Assembly (NCBI GenBank): GCA_025359505.1
Contig: JANYHH010000053.1
Span: 1-64,000 of the forward strand
Reading direction: 5' to 3'
Length of the DNA: 64,000 bases
DNA from: Deinococcales bacterium
GTDB taxonomy: Bacteria > Deinococcota > Deinococci > Deinococcales > JAAFIG01
In this document: positions 17,758 to 27,010 of the stretch, in pieces
Numbering within the stretch: the first letter of the stretch is position 1
Layout: each line of letters starts with the position of its first letter
The notes under the pieces: generated by a model
Databases searched by the model: none
Told to the model about the DNA's origin: nothing
What the model saw: only the letters and a program-made list of their open reading frames with translations
Position numbers and translations under genes: made by a program

Positions 17758-18102
17758 TCAGCCGCCCGTGTCCTCTTTACGCATCGCTGCGGTTTCGCCT
17801 TCTGGCGGCGGTGGCACGGCTGCGCGGTTGACCTGTTCTTCGGTCGCGCCCATGTCCGCTGCGGCAGTCGGCGTGACATCGGGTTTTAAGTCGTCGCGTT
17901 CCCGCACGGCTTGGACGCCGCTCTGCATGGCGATGTCGGCTGCATCTGGGGTCGGTAGTTTCTGACCGTCGACGCGGATGCTGGTGTGCTCGTTCATCTC
18001 GTCGCGGCGCTCGGCGTCCAGCAGCGCCTCGCGCTCAGGGCGCGGCAAATCGCCGATTTTCACGTCTTTAGGTGCATCAAGTTCTGCGGTTTGGTCACTC
18101 AT
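17758..18102 (-). CDS. Hydrophilic small protein, unknown function
   Basis: The 114-residue acidic protein (MSDQTAELDAPKDVKIGDLP) is rich in Asp, Glu, Ala and Pro, with no hydrophobic core; it is probably partly disordered. ATG at 18102 is chosen over the GTG two codons earlier because AAGGAG lies at the right distance from the ATG. No family is recognised. Confidence 0.65.
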   Translation of the reverse strand: MSDQTAELDAPKDVKIGDLPRPEREALLDAERRDEMNEHTSIRVDGQKLPTPDAADIAMQSGVQAVRERDDLKPDVTPTAAADMGATEEQVNRAAVPPPPEGETAAMRKEDTGG

Positions 18103-18456
18103 TGTCACTCCTTGGTGGTGCTAGCAGCCTGAAACTCGAGGCTGAAGAGGCGCTGAGGGCCGCTTGTGCTCCGCTTGGGGAACACCGCAGCGCAAGATGT
18201 TGAGTAACACTCCCAGCCGAGCGGTCAACGCAAACGTTGGATTCGTCAGACTCGAGGTTGGAACTGAACGATTCGTTGCGGGAGGGCTTTTTGGCTGCTT
18301 CATCTGTTTGCTAAAAAAATCGTATTTCCTCAGCTTGGCTTCAGTTTCTTTAGAGAAACTGTCGCTCGAGATCGCTTGGAGTGCGTCAGTGGCGTCGCGG
18401 TAACTAAAGTCGGCCCTAGGGAGAGCGCCGACGAATGGCAAGGAGTGTTCGTATTC
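18103..18456. other. Divergent spacer, 354 bases
   Basis: The spacer separates the leftward 17758-18102 gene from the rightward kinase. It holds four CTCGAG sites and a small hairpin GTTTCTTTAGAGAAAC near 18347-18362. It must contain both promoters, but none is clear by eye. Confidence 0.5.
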
Positions 18457-20049
18457 ATGTCCGCTGATGCCACTCGAGTCCTCAACGCTTCACAGCCATT
18501 GCCGCGTTCCATACAGCATTGGTGGCTGAGCCTAGAGCTATCGCGTAAGCTGGATTTAGCGATTGGCACGGTGCTGCTGCCGCTGGTGCTGATCACCGCC
18601 TCGCTTGGCGGGATCGCCACCAACGTCCGTTTGAAAACCGATGTGGCCGCGCAATACCGCAACACGGTCTTCGCGGTCTACGAGTTAAAAATCGCGTTGT
18701 TGAACATTGAAACTGGGTATCGCGGCTACGCGTTGTCGGGAAACAACCGTTTTTTAGAGCCGTACCGCTTGGGTTTGCGCGATTCGAGCAAGGCACTGGA
18801 ACGTTTGAAGGCTCTGAAAACGTTTCCACAGCCAGTTGCAACCCTCGAGCGGGCGGTGGTCGCTTATCAGGCGTGGGTTGCCGCCAACCTCGAGACGGTG
18901 AAAAGTGGGCAATCACTGCCGAGCGATTTGCAACAAGTGCTGCTCGAGCGCGGTAAAGAGCGCTTCGACGAGCTGCGCGTCAATTTTGAGTCGCTGAACG
19001 CCTCGGCGCTCCAAGGGTTTACGGCGACCCGCCAAGAGATCACGGGCGGCATCGGTTGGTTGGCGTCGCTGCCGTGGGCGGTTTTCGCGCTGATTGCGGT
19101 CGGGGCCCTCGCGCTGCGTTTGGCCTTGCGGCGCTTGATCCTCGATCCGATCCGTCAGCTCGAGCGGGCCGCGCAGGTGCTGGCCGATGGCGACGGCTCG
19201 ATTCGTTTGCCAGTCAAATCCTTTGATGAGATGGGCAAGCTCAGTGCAACCTTCAATCAAACGGCTGAAACGCTTTCCACCCGCACGACCGAGTTGCAGC
19301 GCTCCAACCGCGACCTCGAGCAATTCGCTTACGTCGCCTCGCACGACCTGCAAGAGCCGCTGCGGATGGTCTCGTCGTACACGCAATTATTGGGTAAGCG
19401 TTACGCGGGCAAGTTAGATGAACGCGCCGATACGTACATCCATTACGCGACCGATGGCGCGAACCGCATGCAGGCCCTGATTCAAGACCTGCTGAAATAC
19501 TCCCGCGCTGGAACGCGCCAAGCGCCGCTCGTAGCGATCAGCGCGACCGATGTCGTGAGCGACGTGCTCCGCAGCTTCGAGCTGACCATCCAAGACGGCG
19601 GCTCGAGCGTCACGGTGACTGAGCTACCAGAGGTGCTGGCCGATCGCGTGCAACTCAGCCAGATTTTTCAGAACCTGATCGGCAACGCACTGAAATTCAG
19701 GCGCGAGGGCGTGGCGCACCGCGTGACAATCAGCGCCGCGCCTGATGGTGATTCCCCAGAAACAGCGATGTGGCGCTTCACCGTGCGCGACAACGGCATT
19801 GGCATCAACGCAGAGTATTTTGAGCGCATCTTCGTGATCTTCCAGCGCCTCAACACCCGCGAATCATTTGCGGGCAGCGGCATTGGCTTGGCGATCTGTC
19901 AGCGGCTCGTGGAGCGGCACGGTGGCAAAATCTGGCTCGAGAGTACGCTCGGCGAGGGAACAGCCTTTCACTTCACGTTGCAGGCAGTGGCGACCCCAGC
20001 CAGTCTTCACCCGGTTCATCTCAGCGCAACCAAGGCGGCCCACCCATGA
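18457..20049 (+). CDS. CHASE3-HAMP sensor histidine kinase
   Basis: The 530-residue membrane kinase has a first membrane helix near residues 30-55 (GTVLLPLVLITASLGGIA). A CHASE3-type extracellular helical domain (LLNIETGYRGYALSGNNRFLEPY) and a second helix near 195-220 follow. Then come HAMP, a HisKA segment FAYVASHDLQEPLRMVSSY with the phospho-accepting His near residue 298, and HATPase boxes (NALKF, DNGIGI, GSGIGLAI). ATG at 18457 follows AAGGAG. It overlaps the next gene by 4 bases. The layout matches kinases that pass phosphate to Rcp1-like single-domain regulators. Confidence 0.88.
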   Translation: MSADATRVLNASQPLPRSIQHWWLSLELSRKLDLAIGTVLLPLVLITASLGGIATNVRLKTDVAAQYRNTVFAVYELKIALLNIETGYRGYALSGNNRFLEPYRLGLRDSSKALERLKALKTFPQPVATLERAVVAYQAWVAANLETVKSGQSLPSDLQQVLLERGKERFDELRVNFESLNASALQGFTATRQEITGGIGWLASLPWAVFALIAVGALALRLALRRLILDPIRQLERAAQVLADGDGSIRLPVKSFDEMGKLSATFNQTAETLSTRTTELQRSNRDLEQFAYVASHDLQEPLRMVSSYTQLLGKRYAGKLDERADTYIHYATDGANRMQALIQDLLKYSRAGTRQAPLVAISATDVVSDVLRSFELTIQDGGSSVTVTELPEVLADRVQLSQIFQNLIGNALKFRREGVAHRVTISAAPDGDSPETAMWRFTVRDNGIGINAEYFERIFVIFQRLNTRESFAGSGIGLAICQRLVERHGGKIWLESTLGEGTAFHFTLQAVATPASLHPVHLSATKAAHP

Positions 20050-20489
20050 ACGACGTTCGCACCATTGAAATTTTGCTGGTCGAAGATAACCCCGGCGATA
20101 TCGAACTGACCCGCGAAGCGTTCATCGACGGCAACATTCCTCATCATATCAACGTCGCCAGAGACGGTGTCGAAGCGCTGGAGTACCTGCGGCGACAAGG
20201 GGCGTACTCGAGCGCCGTGCGCCCCGATATCGTGCTGCTGGACTTGAACTTACCGCGCAAAAGCGGTCTCGAGGTCTTGGTGGAACTCAAAGCCGATCCG
20301 CAACTGCGCTCGATTCCGATTGTCGTACTCACGACTTCCCGCGACGAGCAGGACATCGCCCACAGTTACCACGCGTATGCGAATTGCTACATCAGCAAAC
20401 CTGTGGATTTCAACGAGTTTATGCAAGTCGTGCGCTCCTTGGAAAGCTTTTGGTTGACCATCGTGCGCTTGCCCGCCAAACCCGCCTGA
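20046..20489 (+). CDS. Single-domain response regulator (Rcp1-like)
   Basis: The 147-residue receiver has no output domain. ILLVEDNPGDIELTREAF gives the acidic pocket, IVLLDLNLPRKSG the phospho-Asp near residue 62, then the conserved Thr (VLTTSRDEQD) and Lys (YISKPVDF). The sequence style is that of Rcp1, the regulator of phytochrome-type kinases. Its ATG overlaps the kinase stop, so the two are coupled partners. Confidence 0.9.
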   Translation: MNDVRTIEILLVEDNPGDIELTREAFIDGNIPHHINVARDGVEALEYLRRQGAYSSAVRPDIVLLDLNLPRKSGLEVLVELKADPQLRSIPIVVLTTSRDEQDIAHSYHAYANCYISKPVDFNEFMQVVRSLESFWLTIVRLPAKPA

Positions 20490-20512
20490 ACCAACTTTGA
20501 AAGGTCAACCCT

Positions 20513-22804
20513 GTGAGAATCCTACTGATCGAAGACAACCCCGGCGACGCGCTGCTGGTACAGACTTACCTTGAGGAAGTCGATACCGGCATTCAGCTCG
20601 AGAACGTGACTTCGCTGGCGGCCGCCAATGAGCGGCTCGAGCGCTCCACATTCGATGCGCTGCTGGTTGATTTGTCGCTGCCGGACGCACAGGGCTTGGA
20701 GACGGTGCGGCGCACGCAGGGTCTGGGCTTGCCGATCGTGGTGATGACCGGGCAGGGCGACGAGGCGACCGCACTGGCGGCCGTGCAGGCCGGAGCGCAG
20801 GATTACCTCGTCAAAGGAAAAGCCAGCGGCATGGACATCCGGCGGGCGCTGCGCTACGCGGTGGAGCGCGTGCGCTTGAACCGCGAGCTGAGGGCCGAGC
20901 GCGAACGCGCCGAGCTGCTTTCCGCGCTCGGCAAATCGCTGCAAGCTGCTCGCTCACCGCTGGAGATGTTCACACAGACCTCGAATCGAATCAGCGATAC
21001 CTTGTCACTGACCGGCATGAGCCTGTGGCACAAACCCAGTCAAGCCCTCGAGTCGCGCTGGTCGACCGGCAGCGGCGCGGTCACACTGACCCCGCAACTC
21101 GAGCAACAGGTGCTGGGATCCCTTTCCGAAGGAGGCACTTGGTTTCAGACACTCCGTGAGACGGTAGACGACCGCCTGAGCGCTGTTAAACCCGTGCCAG
21201 ACGCTGCAACTAAACCAATCGCGGTGCTGCTCGTTGTGAGGTCGGTTCATCACGGTGAATGGCTCGAGACCGAACAAAGCCTGCTGGAAGCGGCTGCTGG
21301 AACCTTGGGTTTAGCGCTCGAGCGGGCTGATTTGATTGCGCGGTTGGAAACCAGCAACGCCAATTTGGAAGTGAAAACCTCGATGGCTTTAGAAGCGGCT
21401 AGGCTGGTGGCGTGGGAATGGGAAATCCAAGCGGATCGCTTGTCAATGTCATCCAACGCCGTCGAGGTGCTGGGCAGTGGCGCGGGGCTGGCCTACATCG
21501 CCAACGCCGGTCTGGCCCACGTTCACCCCGACGATCTGGCGCAGCATCAAGCGACGGTGGAAAACGCGATTGAAGCCCGCCAGCCTTACCGCTCAGTGCT
21601 GCGTTTGTGGCACACCGAGCGCAACGAGTACATCTGGATCGAGGAGTACGGCGTGGTGCGCGAATCGCCGCAGCTTGGCATCAGCGGCGTGACCCAAGAC
21701 ATCAACGAGCGCCGCATCGCGCAGGCAGCGCTGCTCGACAGCCAACAGCGTTTAGAGCTGGCATTGGACAGTGCAGGTACGGGCACGTGGGACTGGCAGC
21801 TCGAGACGGGCGAGGTGATCTGGGGTGGTCACAGCGACCGCATTTACGGCTATCCGCCCGGCACGCACCGCTTGACCCTGAGCGAGCTGTTGCCACATAT
21901 TCACGCTGAGGATCGCAAGGCGGTCGAAACCGCGCTCGATGCCGCACTGACCGGCGAGGATCTGGATCTCGAGTTCAGGGTCGTCTGGCCAGACGAAACC
22001 GTGCATTACGTGCTGGCCAGAGGGCGCGTGGTGCGCGATTCTCGCGGGAAGAACGTCTCAGTCACCGGCACGAACGTCGATGTCACCCAGATCAAACGCG
22101 CCGAAGCTGCCCTGCGGGGCGTCAACGAAGCCCAGAAACGCTTCGTCGGTGACGCCGCCCATGAACTCCGCGCCCCGCTGACCTCGATCCAAGGCAATCT
22201 GGGCTTACTACGACGCTATGAGAACATGGAACTGACTGAGCGCCGCGCAGCCGTCAACGACGCCTACCTCGAAGCCTCCCGGCTCGGGCGTCTGGTCACG
22301 GACATGCTGGCGCTCGCACGCGGCGACTCTGGCGAGGCGCTGCGCCGCACACCACTGCATTTCGACGAACTTTTGAGTGAATCGCTGCGCCAAGCCGATC
22401 ATCTGGCTGGCCAGCACCGCCTCGAGCTAGCGGAGTTCACGCACTGCGTGATCGAAGGCGATCGTGACCGCCTCAAGCAACTCGTGCTGATCCTCTTTGA
22501 AAACGCCCTCAAGTACACGCCGCCCGGCGGGTTCGTGCGCGTGTCCCTGAAATGCAACCCCGAATGGTCGACCCTGACCGTCACCGATTCTGGCGTCGGC
22601 ATCGCATCAGAAGACCTGCCGCACGTCTTTGAACGCTTCTACCGCGCCGACAAAGGACGCGCTCGGGGGTCTGATCCGGGCGGCACTGGGCTGGGATTGC
22701 CGATCGCGCAGTGGATCGTCGCACAGCACGGCGGCGAGATCAGAATAGAGAGCACCGTCGGAGTTGGAACGACCGTCACCGTGCGCTTACCCATCGCGCC
22801 GTGA
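20513..22804 (+). CDS. Receiver-GAF-PAS-PAS hybrid histidine kinase
   Basis: The 763-residue soluble protein begins with a receiver domain (LIEDNPGDALLVQTYLEE; phospho-Asp in LLVDLSLPDAQG). A GAF-like region (about 145-285) and two PAS domains (WEWEIQADRLSMSS near 300 and WDWQLETGEVIWGG near 425) with PAC-type ends follow. The kinase core has His in GDAAHELRAPLTS near residue 549 and N, G1 and G2 boxes (NALKYTPPGG, DSGVGIASEDL, GGTGLGLPIAQ). GTG at 20513 follows AAAGG. With the two upstream genes it can form a phosphorelay that contains no DNA-binding output. Confidence 0.88.
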   Translation: MRILLIEDNPGDALLVQTYLEEVDTGIQLENVTSLAAANERLERSTFDALLVDLSLPDAQGLETVRRTQGLGLPIVVMTGQGDEATALAAVQAGAQDYLVKGKASGMDIRRALRYAVERVRLNRELRAERERAELLSALGKSLQAARSPLEMFTQTSNRISDTLSLTGMSLWHKPSQALESRWSTGSGAVTLTPQLEQQVLGSLSEGGTWFQTLRETVDDRLSAVKPVPDAATKPIAVLLVVRSVHHGEWLETEQSLLEAAAGTLGLALERADLIARLETSNANLEVKTSMALEAARLVAWEWEIQADRLSMSSNAVEVLGSGAGLAYIANAGLAHVHPDDLAQHQATVENAIEARQPYRSVLRLWHTERNEYIWIEEYGVVRESPQLGISGVTQDINERRIAQAALLDSQQRLELALDSAGTGTWDWQLETGEVIWGGHSDRIYGYPPGTHRLTLSELLPHIHAEDRKAVETALDAALTGEDLDLEFRVVWPDETVHYVLARGRVVRDSRGKNVSVTGTNVDVTQIKRAEAALRGVNEAQKRFVGDAAHELRAPLTSIQGNLGLLRRYENMELTERRAAVNDAYLEASRLGRLVTDMLALARGDSGEALRRTPLHFDELLSESLRQADHLAGQHRLELAEFTHCVIEGDRDRLKQLVLILFENALKYTPPGGFVRVSLKCNPEWSTLTVTDSGVGIASEDLPHVFERFYRADKGRARGSDPGGTGLGLPIAQWIVAQHGGEIRIESTVGVGTTVTVRLPIAP

Positions 22805-23133
22805 AGCGCAGGGTTGGCTGATCGCTCGAGCCTACGGCAAATTTCAAAATGGTTGACGGGGTTTATGTCAACCATTTTCGAGGAAACCGAGTGGAAACAA
22901 CTCAGCGGTTTGCAATGGAGTGAGAGCACGAAGCGACCCAAGCCCGTCAGGTGCTGCTTTCAGGGTCAAGAAGTGCGACAACGTATTTGCAAACCGCCCT
23001 AAGGACTTGCCCCCACCACCGCGCAGGCCCACGCCGAGTCTCGAGCTGCCAAGGCGCGACTCGAGAATGGCCGAGTCGTGATGCGAACCTACACGAAAAA
23101 GGGGTCTGCTGCTGCTCGAGTTTGCGAAACTGC
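22805..23133. other. Spacer between convergent genes holding element B
   Basis: This 329-base spacer contains the second two-hairpin element (22841-23004). About 130 bases follow with three CTCGAG sites and no supported gene. Confidence 0.6.
22841..23004 (+). repeat. Two-hairpin dispersed element, copy B
   Basis: Hairpin 1 is a perfect 12-bp stem (22846-22857 with 22867-22878). The linker 22879-22904 starts CGAGGAAACCGAGTGGAAAC. Hairpin 2 is an 11-bp perfect stem (22905-22915 with 22987-22997) with a ~71-base loop, and CCCTAAGG follows. Compared with copy A, a T-A pair in stem 2 has become G-C on both arms, a compensatory change. Confidence 0.8.
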
Positions 23134-23376
23134 TCAGGCTTCGATGCGGCGTTTCTGTGGTGGTTGCGCTTGGGTTTGCTGCGCTTGCATCACGGCCGCC
23201 TGCCCAGCTTGAGCGCCAAAAACCCACGCCAATTTCACCATGAATGTCACCGTATCAGCGTCACCGAGCGCGATTTTAGCACGCAGGTATTCCTCGGCTC
23301 CGGGTGGCAAAGGCATGGCTTTGAGGTTCTGGGCGTGCTCAATTTTCATCTGCTCAATGACATCTTTGAAATCCAT
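23134..23376 (-). CDS. Small helical protein, unknown function
   Basis: The 80-residue protein (MDFKDVIEQMKIEHAQNLKA) has helical predicted character and a Gln/Ala-rich, basic tail. GAGGAGG lies 5-6 bases before the ATG, which supports expression. It has no family I recognise. It precedes or follows no obvious partner apart from the globin gene 87 bases upstream on the same strand. Confidence 0.65.
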   Translation of the reverse strand: MDFKDVIEQMKIEHAQNLKAMPLPPGAEEYLRAKIALGDADTVTFMVKLAWVFGAQAGQAAVMQAQQTQAQPPQKRRIEA

Positions 23377-23463
23377 GCTTGCCTCCTCGAGCGCAAATCA
23401 ACTCGGGCTATATCTAACAACACCACGCTCAAGTTTGTTGTGACCCGCGATACAAGCCTTGAA

Positions 23464-23862
23464 TTAACCTTCCGGCGTGTTGACCATCGCCGCTGCTGTG
23501 CGGGCCACCGCCTCAAGCAGCTCCGATTTGACCGCTTCCCCCAGCGCGACGCTGTGCACAGCATCGCTGAAACACGCGAACCACGCCCTAGCGCGGCTCG
23601 GCGTGATCGCAAACTCGCGGTGGCGGTAACGCAGCATCGGATTGCCGTACGTCTGGTGATACAGCGGCGGGCCGCCCAAGAAGCCCGTCAGAAAGGCTTC
23701 TTGCTTGTTCATCGTCTCGGAGAGGTTATCCGGGAATAAATCGGCGATCAGCGGTTCGGCTTTTACCAGCGGGTAAAACGCCTGCACGATCTCGCGCAAT
23801 TTGGCTGCGCCAATGCGCTGATACAGCGACTCTGGCGCTGATAGAAATTCACTGAAATTCAC
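23464..23862 (-). CDS. Truncated haemoglobin (group II-like)
   Basis: The 132-residue protein has the 2/2 globin layout: YQRIGAAKLREIVQAFYPLV, then FLTGFLGGPPLYHQTYGNPMLRYRH, in which the His before REF is the likely proximal haem ligand, and a Trp in RARAWFACF. It probably binds oxygen or nitric oxide in the cytosol. GTG at 23862 is the start. Confidence 0.88.
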   Translation of the reverse strand: MNFSEFLSAPESLYQRIGAAKLREIVQAFYPLVKAEPLIADLFPDNLSETMNKQEAFLTGFLGGPPLYHQTYGNPMLRYRHREFAITPSRARAWFACFSDAVHSVALGEAVKSELLEAVARTAAAMVNTPEG

Positions 23863-23891
23863 GCGATCACTCGAGAGCAGCCTTCATCGCC

Positions 23892-24230
23892 TCATTTTGT
23901 CGCGGGCGGCGGGGCGTTTCGTCCCTTACCGCTCGGCAAGGACGCGATCAGCGCCCCGATCACCCCACCGATCACGGCGGTCAGCGCGAAGAACCTGAAC
24001 GCAATCGCCAGCGCCCCCCACAAATTGCCGTCCGTCCATAAAAAGCGCGTGCCCTCCAGTAAGTTCTCCACCGCGTAACTGCCCGCCAACGCGCCGATCA
24101 ACCCGAACAGCACGCCCCAACCGATCACGCTAAGCCCGCGAATGCTGCGCCCGAGCAGCTTCCTAAGCAGGTACGACACCGCGAAAGCGGCGATGAACAC
24201 GACGATCTCGAGCAGAATCAAGCGATCCAT
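23892..24230 (-). CDS. Small integral membrane protein
   Basis: The 112-residue protein has three to four hydrophobic helices (LILLEIVVFIAAFAVSYLL; VIGWGVLFGLIGALAGSYA; FFALTAVIGGVIGALIASL), separated by a basic loop, and ends in a Pro/Lys-rich tail. It lies 29 bases upstream of the globin gene on the same strand, so the two may be cotranscribed. The family is not recognised. Confidence 0.7.
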   Translation of the reverse strand: MDRLILLEIVVFIAAFAVSYLLRKLLGRSIRGLSVIGWGVLFGLIGALAGSYAVENLLEGTRFLWTDGNLWGALAIAFRFFALTAVIGGVIGALIASLPSGKGRNAPPPATK

Positions 24231-24313
24231 AATGACCGTATGTTACGCGCTGAGCGCCGAAAAAGTTGCGGATTGCCCGAGTGACCTAAACTGAAGCGAC
24301 GTAAACTGAACTC

Positions 24314-25015
24314 ATGAACCGCGAAGCCCTGCGGCGCTACAGTCGGCAGATCATCCTGCCCGAAATCGCCTTGGCTGGACAGCAGCGTCTCGCTGCCTCA
24401 AGCGTGCTGGTGATCGGCGCGGGCGGGCTGGGCGCACCCGTGCTGAGCTACCTCGCCTCGAGCGGCGTCGGGCGCATCGTTGTTAGCGAGGATGACACGC
24501 TGGATGTCAGCAACCTGCAACGCCAGTTTCTCTTCGATTCCACGCAAGTCGGGCAGCCCAAACGTGAGCTGGCCCTGCGACGCTTGCACGCGCTCAACCC
24601 ACTCGTGACGCTCGAGGGCGCAAGGCGTTTTGAGGAAAGCAACGCCGAGGAACTGCTGAGTGGCGTTGACCTCGTGATTGACTCGAGCGACAACGCCAGC
24701 ACGCGCTACTTAGTGAGCGACACCTGCGCGGCGCTCGAGCAGACATGGGTCTGGGGCGCAGCCGAGGGCTTCACTGGGATGACGGCCGTGTTCGACCACA
24801 CGCTGAGCCTGCGCGATGCCTTCCCTGATCCAGTCAGCGACGACAACTGCGATACAGTCGGTGTGTTCGCGCCGCTCTTGGGGCAGGTCGGTAGCCAGAT
24901 GGCGGGGGCGGCACTCAAATTGCTCGTCGGGCTGCCCGTCAAACGCGGTGTATTGACGCTGATCGACGCGCTCGAGGGGACGATGCGAGCCGTGAAACTG
25001 CGACGCTCGCAGTAG
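24314..25015 (+). CDS. ThiF/MoeB/HesA-type adenylyltransferase
   Basis: The 233-residue E1-like protein begins LRRYSRQIILPEIALAGQQ. It has the nucleotide-binding GAGGLGAPVLSYLASSGV, then DDTLDVSNLQRQFLFDSTQVG with the family Arg and Gln, and IDSSDNASTRYLVSD. Such enzymes adenylate the C-terminus of ThiS or MoaD sulphur carriers. The zinc-binding CxxC pairs usual in MoeB are not visible, and the usual second catalytic Cys region reads DDNCDTVGVF. Which carrier it serves cannot be told; no ThiS or MoaD is nearby. Confidence 0.85.
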   Translation: MNREALRRYSRQIILPEIALAGQQRLAASSVLVIGAGGLGAPVLSYLASSGVGRIVVSEDDTLDVSNLQRQFLFDSTQVGQPKRELALRRLHALNPLVTLEGARRFEESNAEELLSGVDLVIDSSDNASTRYLVSDTCAALEQTWVWGAAEGFTGMTAVFDHTLSLRDAFPDPVSDDNCDTVGVFAPLLGQVGSQMAGAALKLLVGLPVKRGVLTLIDALEGTMRAVKLRRSQ

Positions 25016-25081
25016 CTCGAGCAGAGCAGGGTTTGCAGTGGTTCGAGCCTATAAATTCATTGGGTGATTGAGCGCCCAACC

Positions 25082-25149
25082 GTAGGGGCGCAGCGACCCA
25101 GCCCGAAGGTGCGTGATTTGCGCCTCGAGACAACATGTTGCGCCCCTAC
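25082..25149. repeat. GCCCCTAC-type palindrome, interrupted copy
   Basis: The left arm GTAGGGGCGCA (25082-25092) and right arm ending GCGCCCCTAC (25149) are the two halves of the palindrome seen at 31540 and 59045. About 40 bases, including a CTCGAG, lie between them instead of the usual tight centre. Confidence 0.7.
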
Positions 25150-25288
25150 AACCGCGCAGCCTCACGCTAGAAGCGTGACCAGTCTCGAGCTGCGCGATAA
25201 TTCTGAATCTGAGAGGCGATCGAAGCCTCGAGCCGGGTGAAGGTTCGAGCGCAAGGGTTTGCAGTGGCTACGAGAGTATGCTTTGTTC

Positions 25289-26668
25289 ATGAAACTCAAC
25301 GTCACGTCATACGGTGCGGCTCGCACGGTCACGGGTTCGTGTCACCTCGTCGAGATCGCCGGGCAACGTATTCTCTTGGATTGCGGGCTGTTTCAAGGCT
25401 CTCGAGGCTTGGAAGATCTGAACGCCAAGCCGTGGGGCTTTGAAGCCTCCAGCGTGGACGCGCTGCTGCTGTCGCACGCGCACTTGGATCACGCGGGGCG
25501 CTTACCGAAACTCGTCAAGGATGGTTTCACAGGCCCCATCTACGCGACTGCCAGCACGAGGGGGATCGTCGAGCCGCTTTTATTGGACGGCGCGAAGCTG
25601 CAACGCGAGGATTTCGAGCGCAATAAACGCAAGGGGCGCGAAGCAGTCGCGCCGCTCTACAACGAGGAGGATGTCGCCAAGCTGCTCGAGCGCTTTGAAC
25701 TGCTCTCCGTCCGTGACCCGCTCGAGATCGGTGGCGTGCGCGTCACCGCGCAAGTCGCGGGTCACATCCCCGGCAGCGTCAGCTATGCGCTCGAGGCAGC
25801 GGGTGAGCGCATGGTCTTCAGCGGGGACTTGGGCAACGCCCGCAAGGACATCCTGCCCGACCCAACGCCGTGCGGCGACGCCGATCTGGTGCTGATGGAA
25901 AGCACTTACGGCGACCGCGATCACAAACCGTTTGAGCAGACGCTCGAGGAATTCGCGGACATCCTAAAAACGGCTGCTGAGAACGGTGGCAAGATTTTGA
26001 TTCCCAGTTTCGCCTTGGAGCGCACGCAGGATCTTCTCTATCACATCGCCCGCATGGAAGACGCGGGCATCATTCCCAGCCTGCCCGTGTACGTGGACAG
26101 CCCGCTGGCATCAAAAATCGAAGGCGTTTACGCGGCTGCGAGGGACGAATTCGAGCCGGAAGTCCAGCGGTACTACACCGCCAACCGCGACCCCTTCGAG
26201 CCGCGTCAACTGCGTTACACGCGCTCGACCGATGAATCTAAAGCCTTGAACACCCTCAAAGGCGCGTGCGTCATCATCGCTGGAGCAGGCATGATGACCG
26301 GTGGACGAATATTGCATCACCTGCGGAACAACCTCGCCCGCCCATCGACCAGCGTCGTGATCGTCGGTTATCAACCCGAGGGCGGACTGGGGCGTCGGCT
26401 GATCGACGGCGCGAGCAGCGTCCGCATTATGGGTGACGACATCGCCGTGCGCGGCAAGGTTTACACCGTCGGCGGTTTCAGCGCTCACGCTGACCGCACG
26501 GAGCTGCTCGAGTGGAGCAAGGACGTGCGCGGACAGATCAGATTGGTGCACGGCGAGGTCAGCAGCATGACGGCGCTGAAAGCCAGCTTGGAGGCGAGGG
26601 GGCAGTCGTGCGAATTGCAAGAACCGCAGATTGTCATGCCTGCCAGCCGCTCGAGAACCGACGAGTAA
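25289..26668 (+). CDS. Metallo-beta-lactamase/beta-CASP RNA-processing nuclease
   Basis: The 459-residue protein starts MKLNVTSYGAARTVTGSCHL. It has the metal-binding LLSHAHLDHAGRLP motif near residue 60 and later VAGHIPGSVSYALE and MVFSGDLGN metal ligands. The beta-CASP region has MESTYGDRDH, and the final motif is GGFSAHADRTELL. It matches the bacterial YSH1/CPSF-like group (as in Thermus TTHA0252), which cleaves RNA in the cytosol. The ATG at 25289 is chosen by family start; the frame opens earlier. Confidence 0.9.
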   Translation: MKLNVTSYGAARTVTGSCHLVEIAGQRILLDCGLFQGSRGLEDLNAKPWGFEASSVDALLLSHAHLDHAGRLPKLVKDGFTGPIYATASTRGIVEPLLLDGAKLQREDFERNKRKGREAVAPLYNEEDVAKLLERFELLSVRDPLEIGGVRVTAQVAGHIPGSVSYALEAAGERMVFSGDLGNARKDILPDPTPCGDADLVLMESTYGDRDHKPFEQTLEEFADILKTAAENGGKILIPSFALERTQDLLYHIARMEDAGIIPSLPVYVDSPLASKIEGVYAAARDEFEPEVQRYYTANRDPFEPRQLRYTRSTDESKALNTLKGACVIIAGAGMMTGGRILHHLRNNLARPSTSVVIVGYQPEGGLGRRLIDGASSVRIMGDDIAVRGKVYTVGGFSAHADRTELLEWSKDVRGQIRLVHGEVSSMTALKASLEARGQSCELQEPQIVMPASRSRTDE

Positions 26669-26770
26669 AGATGTTGAAGAGTATTCCCGAGCCATTGCCG
26701 AGAATGTGACGTTCCGCCTTTGTTCCGCCACTGGCTGACAACTCGAGATTTACGAATTCACCAGACACAA

Positions 26771-26796
26771 GAAAACCCCGTCAAAGACGGGGTTAT
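26771..26796 (-). terminator. Terminator of tRNA-fMet
   Basis: A 9-bp perfect stem (26774-26782 with 26786-26794) with a 3-base loop is followed on the minus strand by TTTTCTTG. It lies immediately 3' of the tRNA. Confidence 0.85.
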
Positions 26797-26799
26797 TAT

Positions 26800-26876
<77 letters not shown>

Positions 26877-27010
26877 GTACGCACGCCCTTTTGGAGCGGC
26901 AGTGAATGTATCACCTGCTCGCCACTGCGTCAAGTGCGCGGCTCACATCATCTGGATTGCGCCTTCGATTGATACTCGAGACGACCTCGTGCCGCACGGG
27001 TGACTTGAGA

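Noticed and set aside
24314-25015. Call of moeB or thiF by name
   Set aside because: The protein has the shared E1-like motifs but no visible CxxC zinc pairs and no carrier gene nearby, so a specific symbol is not justified.
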